From an uncultured Dehalococcoidia bacterium (GTDB lineage Bacteria > Chloroflexota > Dehalococcoidia > Tepidiformales > Tepidiformaceae): a DNA stretch of 64,000 bases. How positions within the stretch are numbered: the stretch's first letter is position 1; every line of letters starts with the position of its first letter. Under the pieces are notes generated by a model, which was not told the DNA's origin, ran no database searches, and worked only from the letters and a program-made list of their open reading frames with translations. This document shows, one piece after another, positions 59,728-64,000 of the stretch. Made by a program: the position numbers and the translations under genes. Where the stretch lies: assembly GCA_938015525.1 (NCBI GenBank), contig CALLPC010000015.1, forward strand, positions 1 through 64,000. The letters are read 5' to 3'.

Positions 59728-61083
59728 GTGGAGTTCGACACGCTGCTTTCGGCGCGCGCCCTGATGGGGCTCTCGCTGGTCTTCCACACCTTCTTCACCC
59801 CGCTGGGGATCGGCCTGCCGCTCCTCCTGTTCATGGCCGAGGGGATGGCGCTCTGGAAGAAGGACGAGCGGTATCGGCAGCTGGCGCGGGCGTGGACGCC
59901 GGCGGTGGGGCTGCTGTTCGCGGTCGGGGCGGTTTCGGGGACGGTGCTGTCGTTCGAGCTCGGGCTGCTCTGGCCGCGGTTCATGGAGTACGCCGGCGGC
60001 ATCATCGGGATGCCGTTTTCGCTCGAGGGGTTCGCGTTTTTCACCGAGGCGATCTTCCTCGCGGTGTACATCTACGGCTGGAACCGGATGTCGGCGTTCG
60101 CGCACTGGCTGGTGACGATCCCGATCGTCATCAGCTCGGCGGTCTCGGCGGTGTTCGTCATCTCGGCGAATGCGTGGATGAACGTACCGGAGGGGTTCCG
60201 GGTGGTGGACGGGCAGGTGGTGGATGTGAACCCGTGGGATGCGATGTTCAACGCGGCGTGGCTGCACCAGGCGATTCACGGGACGCTGGCCTCGTACGTG
60301 GTGACGGGGTTCGCGGTAGCGGCGGCGTACGCCTGGCTGACCTGGCGGAAGAAGCCAGTGGCGCACCCGCGGCTGGCGCTGCAGCTGGCGATGGTGGTGG
60401 CAGCGGTGAGCATCCCGCTCCAGATCGTGGCAGGGGATTTCGCGGCGAAGCGGGTGGCGGAGCTGCAGCCGGTGAAGTTCGCAGCGATGGAGGGGCAGTA
60501 CGAGACGCAGCGCGGCGCGCCGCTCCGGATTGGCGGCATCCCGGTGGACGGGGAGACGCGGTTCGCCATCGAAATCCCGAAGATGCTGAGCTGGCTGGGG
60601 TACGGCGACCTGGACGCGGAGGTCATGGGGCTGAACGACGTGCCGCCGGAGGACCGGCCGAATGAGCTGCTGACGCACCTCTCGTTCCAGGTGATGGTAG
60701 GGGCCGGGTTCGCGCTGCTGTTCATCGCGGGGTGGTACTGGGCGGCGTGGTGGCGGCGGCGGGGGGTGGCGCCGGGGTGGATGCCGGGCCGGGCGCTCAG
60801 CGCGGCCCTGGTGGCGAGCGGGTTCCTGGCGTTTGCGGCCCTGCAGACGGGGTGGTTCGTGACGGAGTTCGGCCGGCAGCCGTGGGTGGTGTACGGCTAC
60901 CTGCGGACGGCCGATGGGGTGACAGAGCGGGAGGGCATCCTCGGGTTCTTCATCCTCTTCACGCTGCTGTACATCGTGATTTCGGTCGCGCTGGTGGTTG
61001 CGCTGGTGAAGTGGCCGCACGGGCCGCGGCGGGCGGCGCGGCTGCCCGGGGCGGCGGGGAAGGAGGCGGAAGGTGTCGCCTGA
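59728..61083 (+). CDS. cydA: Cytochrome bd oxidase subunit I
   Basis: The 451-residue protein is a quinol oxidase subunit I with about nine helices. The haem b/d axial His residues are seen in LVFHTFFTPLGIGLP (about 20) and LHQAIHGTLASYV (about 190), and the quinol-site GRQPW is in FGRQPWVVYG. A short Q-loop suggests the CydA-S type. GTG 59728 has GGAGG 8 bases upstream. The longer upstream frame has no family match. Its stop overlaps the cydB start, so the two are coupled. It reduces O2 to water at high affinity. Confidence 0.97.
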   Translation: MEFDTLLSARALMGLSLVFHTFFTPLGIGLPLLLFMAEGMALWKKDERYRQLARAWTPAVGLLFAVGAVSGTVLSFELGLLWPRFMEYAGGIIGMPFSLEGFAFFTEAIFLAVYIYGWNRMSAFAHWLVTIPIVISSAVSAVFVISANAWMNVPEGFRVVDGQVVDVNPWDAMFNAAWLHQAIHGTLASYVVTGFAVAAAYAWLTWRKKPVAHPRLALQLAMVVAAVSIPLQIVAGDFAAKRVAELQPVKFAAMEGQYETQRGAPLRIGGIPVDGETRFAIEIPKMLSWLGYGDLDAEVMGLNDVPPEDRPNELLTHLSFQVMVGAGFALLFIAGWYWAAWWRRRGVAPGWMPGRALSAALVASGFLAFAALQTGWFVTEFGRQPWVVYGYLRTADGVTEREGILGFFILFTLLYIVISVALVVALVKWPHGPRRAARLPGAAGKEAEGVA

Positions 61084-62086
61084 GCTGGCCGCGGCCGGTG
61101 TGGCGCTGGTCGCGGTGATGATGTACGCGGTCTTCGGCGGGGCGGATTTCGGCGGCGGGGCCTGGTCGCTGCTGGCATCGGGCCCGCGGAAGGCGGAGCA
61201 GCGGCTGGCGCTGGAGAAGGCGATCGGCCCGGTGTGGGAGACGAACCACGTGTGGCTCATCCTGCTGGTGGTGACGCTGTTCGTGGTCTTCCCGGCGGCG
61301 TATGCGGTGATTTTCGAGGCGCTCTACGTGCCGCTGTTCCTCGCGCTGGTGGGGATCGTGGCGCGGGGGGCGGCGTTCGCCTTTCGCCATTATGGCAACC
61401 GGGAGAGCCGGCTCGCGCGGCAGTCGCTGCAGTGGTTTTCGTGGGCGAGCGTGCTGACGCCATTCACCTTCGGACTGGTCATCGGGGCGGTGACGGGCGG
61501 GCACATCGAGGTGGAGGGGACGACGGTGCTCTCGGGGGCCTTCGCGGGGTGGCTGCGGCCGTTCGCGCTGATGTGCGGGCTGATCGGGCTGCTCATCTGC
61601 GCCTTCCTGGCAGCGAGCTTCATGGTGGCGCGGACGGAGGGGGAGCTGCGGGAGGACTTCCGGAGGCGGGCGATTGCGGCCTCGCTGGCGCTGGGCGCGG
61701 CGACGACGGCGGCCATCCCGGTGGCCGCGTGGGACGCGGACGCGTTCGCCTCGCACCTGGACGACGCGCGGGTCGTGGGCGCGATGGGGGTGACGGCCCT
61801 GCTCGGCCTGGCGGGGCTCTGGGCGCTCCGGACGCGGCGCTACCGCCTGGCGCCGCCGCTGGCCGCGGCGACGGTGGCGGGCGTGGTGGGCGCGTGGGGG
61901 CTGGCGCAGGAGCCGTATCTGCTGGCGAACGCGCTGACCTACGAGGCGGCCGCGGCGGAACGGATCACGGTTGTCTCGTTCCTCGTGGCGCTGCCGATCG
62001 GGGCGCTCATCCTCATCCCGTCGCTCTGGCTGCTCTACTGGACGTTCTCACGGGATACGCTGCGGGGCGAGGAGGTGGCGCACTGA
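61073..62086 (+). CDS. cydB: Cytochrome bd oxidase subunit II
   Basis: The 337-residue protein has about nine helices and CydB motifs FGGADFGGGAWSLLA, WETNHVWLILLVVTLFVVFP and VVSFLVALPIGALILIPSLW. It pairs with CydA to form the bd oxidase. The GTG at 61073 overlaps the cydA stop by 11 bases. No CydX-like ORF was noticed right after it, and the cydDC exporter genes are not present here. Confidence 0.96.
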   Translation: MSPELAAAGVALVAVMMYAVFGGADFGGGAWSLLASGPRKAEQRLALEKAIGPVWETNHVWLILLVVTLFVVFPAAYAVIFEALYVPLFLALVGIVARGAAFAFRHYGNRESRLARQSLQWFSWASVLTPFTFGLVIGAVTGGHIEVEGTTVLSGAFAGWLRPFALMCGLIGLLICAFLAASFMVARTEGELREDFRRRAIAASLALGAATTAAIPVAAWDADAFASHLDDARVVGAMGVTALLGLAGLWALRTRRYRLAPPLAAATVAGVVGAWGLAQEPYLLANALTYEAAAAERITVVSFLVALPIGALILIPSLWLLYWTFSRDTLRGEEVAH

Positions 62087-62093
62087 GGGACAG

Positions 62094-63221
62094 TCATTCA
62101 AGGGCCGTGAGGAAGGCGCGGACCGCGTCGGCGTAGCCTTCCGGGTCGACGTTCCAGGCGCGGACGTGGCCGGCACCGGGGACGCGGACGTAGCGGACGA
62201 TATCGGGGCGGGCGGCGGCGAGGCTGTCGCTGAGCTCGACGGGGACGAGCGGGTCGGCGTCGCCGTGGAAGAGGAGGACGGGGCGCTGGAGGTCCATCGC
62301 CGTGCGGCGGTAGTCGAAATCGTCCCAGTTGAAGCCGTAGCGGCGGGCGGCGATGCGGTTGGAGAGGGCGAGGTAGCGGAGGGGGAGGCGGCGCTGGCGG
62401 GCGCCGTGGGCGACGGTGGTGCGGAAGTCGAGCATCGGGGCATCGAAGATGAACCCGGCGGCCCTGGGGGCGAGGTCGGAGCGCTCCATGAAGCTGAGGC
62501 AGATGGCGCCGCCCATGGAGTAGCCGACGAGGAGGAAGCGGCGGGCGCCGAGGTCGAGGGCGAAGCGGGCGGCGGCATCGAGCTCTTCCCATTCGTCGCG
62601 GCCGTAGGTGTAGCGGCCGCCGGGGGCCGGCGGGCAGGCTTCGTCGTTGCGGTAGGTGATGGCGAGGCAGGGGTAGCCGGCTTCGGCGAGGAGGGGGAGG
62701 AGGCGGAGGGTTTCGCGGCGGTTCGCGCCTTTGCCGTGGACCATGATCGCCCAGGTATCGCGCGAGCCGGGGACGTACCAGGCGGGGAAGGCGCCGAGCG
62801 GGGCGTGGATGGCGACGTCCTGGAATTCGATGCCGTGGGCCTGGCGGGGGTCGCCGGGGAAGGCGAAGCTATCGAGCCGGGCGAAATCGCCCGGGCGGAG
62901 CTCACCCTCGAGCGGGGTGAAGGGGCGGATGGCGACGACGCCGTTCTCTTCGAGGACGGGACCGAGGGAGGCGCGGCCGCGGGCAGCTTCGAGGAGGTAG
63001 CGACCGGGTTCGCGGTGGGCGCCTGCGGGTGCGCCGGGAGCGGGGCGGAGGGTGAGGCGGCCGGGCGCGATGGCGGTGACGGTGACGGTGAAAGGCGCCG
63101 GGAGGCGGTCGTTTGCAGGGTCGAAGGCCTGGCGGTCGAGCAGGCGGGCGAGCTGGAAGGCGGGCGCGAGGAAGGCGCCGGCCGCGGCGGCGGCGCCGGC
63201 GGCGAGGGTCCGGGTACGCAT
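62094..63221 (-). CDS. Alpha/beta hydrolase with N-terminal signal/anchor
   Basis: The 375-residue protein has a hydrophobic N-terminal segment (TLAAGAAAAAGAFLAPAF), an N-terminal beta domain of about 120 residues and a hydrolase domain with IMVHGKGANRRE, the elbow LLVGYSMGGAICLSF and the end GHVRAWNVDPEGY. The Ser-Asp-His set fits a serine hydrolase. The ATG at 63221 is supported by TACCAT 6 bases upstream. Function and substrate are unknown. It is convergent with cydB. Confidence 0.88.
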   Translation of the reverse strand: MRTRTLAAGAAAAAGAFLAPAFQLARLLDRQAFDPANDRLPAPFTVTVTAIAPGRLTLRPAPGAPAGAHREPGRYLLEAARGRASLGPVLEENGVVAIRPFTPLEGELRPGDFARLDSFAFPGDPRQAHGIEFQDVAIHAPLGAFPAWYVPGSRDTWAIMVHGKGANRRETLRLLPLLAEAGYPCLAITYRNDEACPPAPGGRYTYGRDEWEELDAAARFALDLGARRFLLVGYSMGGAICLSFMERSDLAPRAAGFIFDAPMLDFRTTVAHGARQRRLPLRYLALSNRIAARRYGFNWDDFDYRRTAMDLQRPVLLFHGDADPLVPVELSDSLAAARPDIVRYVRVPGAGHVRAWNVDPEGYADAVRAFLTALE

Positions 63222-63227
63222 GGTTCG

Positions 63228-63233
63228 ATGGTA
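63228..63233 (-). promoter_or_regulatory. -10-like TACCAT for the hydrolase gene, leaderless arrangement
   Basis: On the minus strand TACCAT is 6 bases before the ATG at 63221, as at 24900 and 30684. Confidence 0.45.
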
Positions 63234-63252
63234 GCGGACGGGAGGGGCAGGG

Positions 63253-64000
63253 TCAGAAGACGGCGACCGGGTTGACGGGGGAGCCGGTGCCGCCGCGGAC
63301 GTACAGCGGGGCGATGGTGAGGAGGAACTCCCAGCGGCCTTCCTCACGGCACGCCTCGGCGAGGGGGTCGAGGTTGGCGTTATCGAGGAGGGGCATGCCG
63401 GCGAAGACGATGGCGAGGACGTGGACGGGGCCGCCGGCCGCTGCTGCACGGTCGAAGAGGTCGTAGCCGCTGGGACGGGCGTCCATCATGTCCCAGCCGA
63501 GGAGTGCTGCGTCGTGACGCTTGAGCACGGGGACGGTATCGGCGTGGAGACCGGGCGAGGGCGGGACGCCGGGCACGGAGCCGGGGTGGGCAGCGTAGAA
63601 GGCGGAGCGGCCGCTGTAGACGAGGACGGCATCGCCCGGTTCGAGCGGGCTGCCCTGGGCCTCGGCGGCGGCTTCGAGCTCCCAGCCGCGGACGGGCGCA
63701 TCGAGGGTGACGAACGGCACGCCGCGGAAGCGGGGGATATCGATGAGGACGCCGCGGGTGACGATGCCCTCTTTCCAGGCGTCGACGGCGCCGGCGCGGG
63801 CGCCGAGGGAGGTGACATCGCTGGCCGGGCGGCCGTTGTACATCTGCCCCTGCCAGAAGATATGGCAGAGGGCATCGATGTGGGTGGTGGCGTAGCCGTG
63901 GAAGAGGAGGCCGAGGTAGTCGACGGATGCAGTCGGACCGACGCGGAGCCAGTGCTGGGCGGGGTTCCAGTTGCCCGGGCCGCCGACGGTGTTGAGCGGG
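63253..64000 (-). CDS. Cyclase-family protein (kynurenine formamidase-like), 5' end cut by window
   Basis: The visible 248 codons contain the metal motif HGYATTHIDALCH of the cyclase/KynB family (H-x-G/A-T-H-x-D-x-x-x-H), then GVLIDIPRFRGVP and PGLHADTVPVL. The end is LYVRGGTGSPVNPVAVF. Members hydrolyse N-formylkynurenine or related cyclic amides. The N-terminus and its start codon lie beyond position 64000. Some members are isatin hydrolases, so the substrate is open. Confidence 0.88.
   Translation of the reverse strand, partial: PLNTVGGPGNWNPAQHWLRVGPTASVDYLGLLFHGYATTHIDALCHIFWQGQMYNGRPASDVTSLGARAGAVDAWKEGIVTRGVLIDIPRFRGVPFVTLDAPVRGWELEAAAEAQGSPLEPGDAVLVYSGRSAFYAAHPGSVPGVPPSPGLHADTVPVLKRHDAALLGWDMMDARPSGYDLFDRAAAAGGPVHVLAIVFAGMPLLDNANLDPLAEACREEGRWEFLLTIAPLYVRGGTGSPVNPVAVF

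Overview
This window is a dense, strongly GC-rich stretch of bacterial chromosome. No rRNA, tRNA, insertion sequence, prophage or CRISPR array is visible. Genes are packed on both strands and many neighbours share 4-base ATGA or GTGA overlaps. The gene content points to a free-living, aerobic or microaerobic, probably thermophilic member of the Chloroflexota, perhaps Tepidiforma-like. The clues are several F420-type oxidoreductases, Tat-type lipoprotein substrate-binding proteins, a perfect CIRCE element on an hrcA-grpE-dnaK operon, and both cytochrome bd and haem-copper oxidase assembly factors. That placement is inferred from family content, not from a marker gene.

Layout. 0-5.3 kb: a CtaG-type oxidase assembly protein, a lipoprotein, a lone CZB zinc-binding domain, a split YeeE/YedE sulfur transporter and an LLM oxidoreductase. 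5.5-9.0 kb: a heterodimeric ABC exporter. 9.0-13.8 kb: ResB and a TlpA/ResA thioredoxin (cytochrome c maturation), then a large MrfA-like helicase. 13.8-21.3 kb: an exported truncated haemoglobin, purH, a Nudix hydrolase, a nitroreductase, a matrixin-like protease, a TetR gene with a palindromic operator, a thiolase and a Fur-family regulator. 21.4-24.9 kb: a 36-residue membrane peptide, a ketosynthase-like and a metallo-beta-lactamase-like protein that have both lost their catalytic residues, then thpR and an amidohydrolase. 25-32.3 kb: a solitary oligopeptide-binding protein, a deazaflavin-dependent reductase, a broken SHOCT-like gene, a CAP-domain protein, an SPFH protein, an AlkA-type glycosylase, an SDR and an inositol-phosphatase-family enzyme. 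32.3-38.4 kb: the heat-shock operon, two small membrane-associated proteins, a receiver-only response regulator and Hsp20.

38.45-38.94 kb has no ordinary gene. It has a promoter, two Shine-Dalgarno-led mini-ORFs, a strong hairpin and a textbook terminator, which suggests a short RNA or leader-peptide unit. 38.9-42.4 kb holds two cupredoxin-like secreted paralogues and a copper-handling cluster (PCuAC, SCO1 and two exported or membrane proteins). 42.5-49.4 kb: an SDR, gpmA, purA and a dpp-type peptide uptake operon. 49.7-64 kb: rpsT, another SDR, an ABC1 kinase, a cell-surface protein and an M23 lipoprotein, hydrolases, a second LLM oxidoreductase, a PQQ-type sugar dehydrogenase, cydAB, and a cyclase-family gene cut by the window edge.

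A recurring feature is a TA-N3-T hexamer only 6-9 bases upstream of many start codons, usually where no Shine-Dalgarno sequence can be seen. This suggests that leaderless transcription is common here. Start codons were chosen by family alignment, SD spacing, 4-base overlaps or this leaderless pattern.
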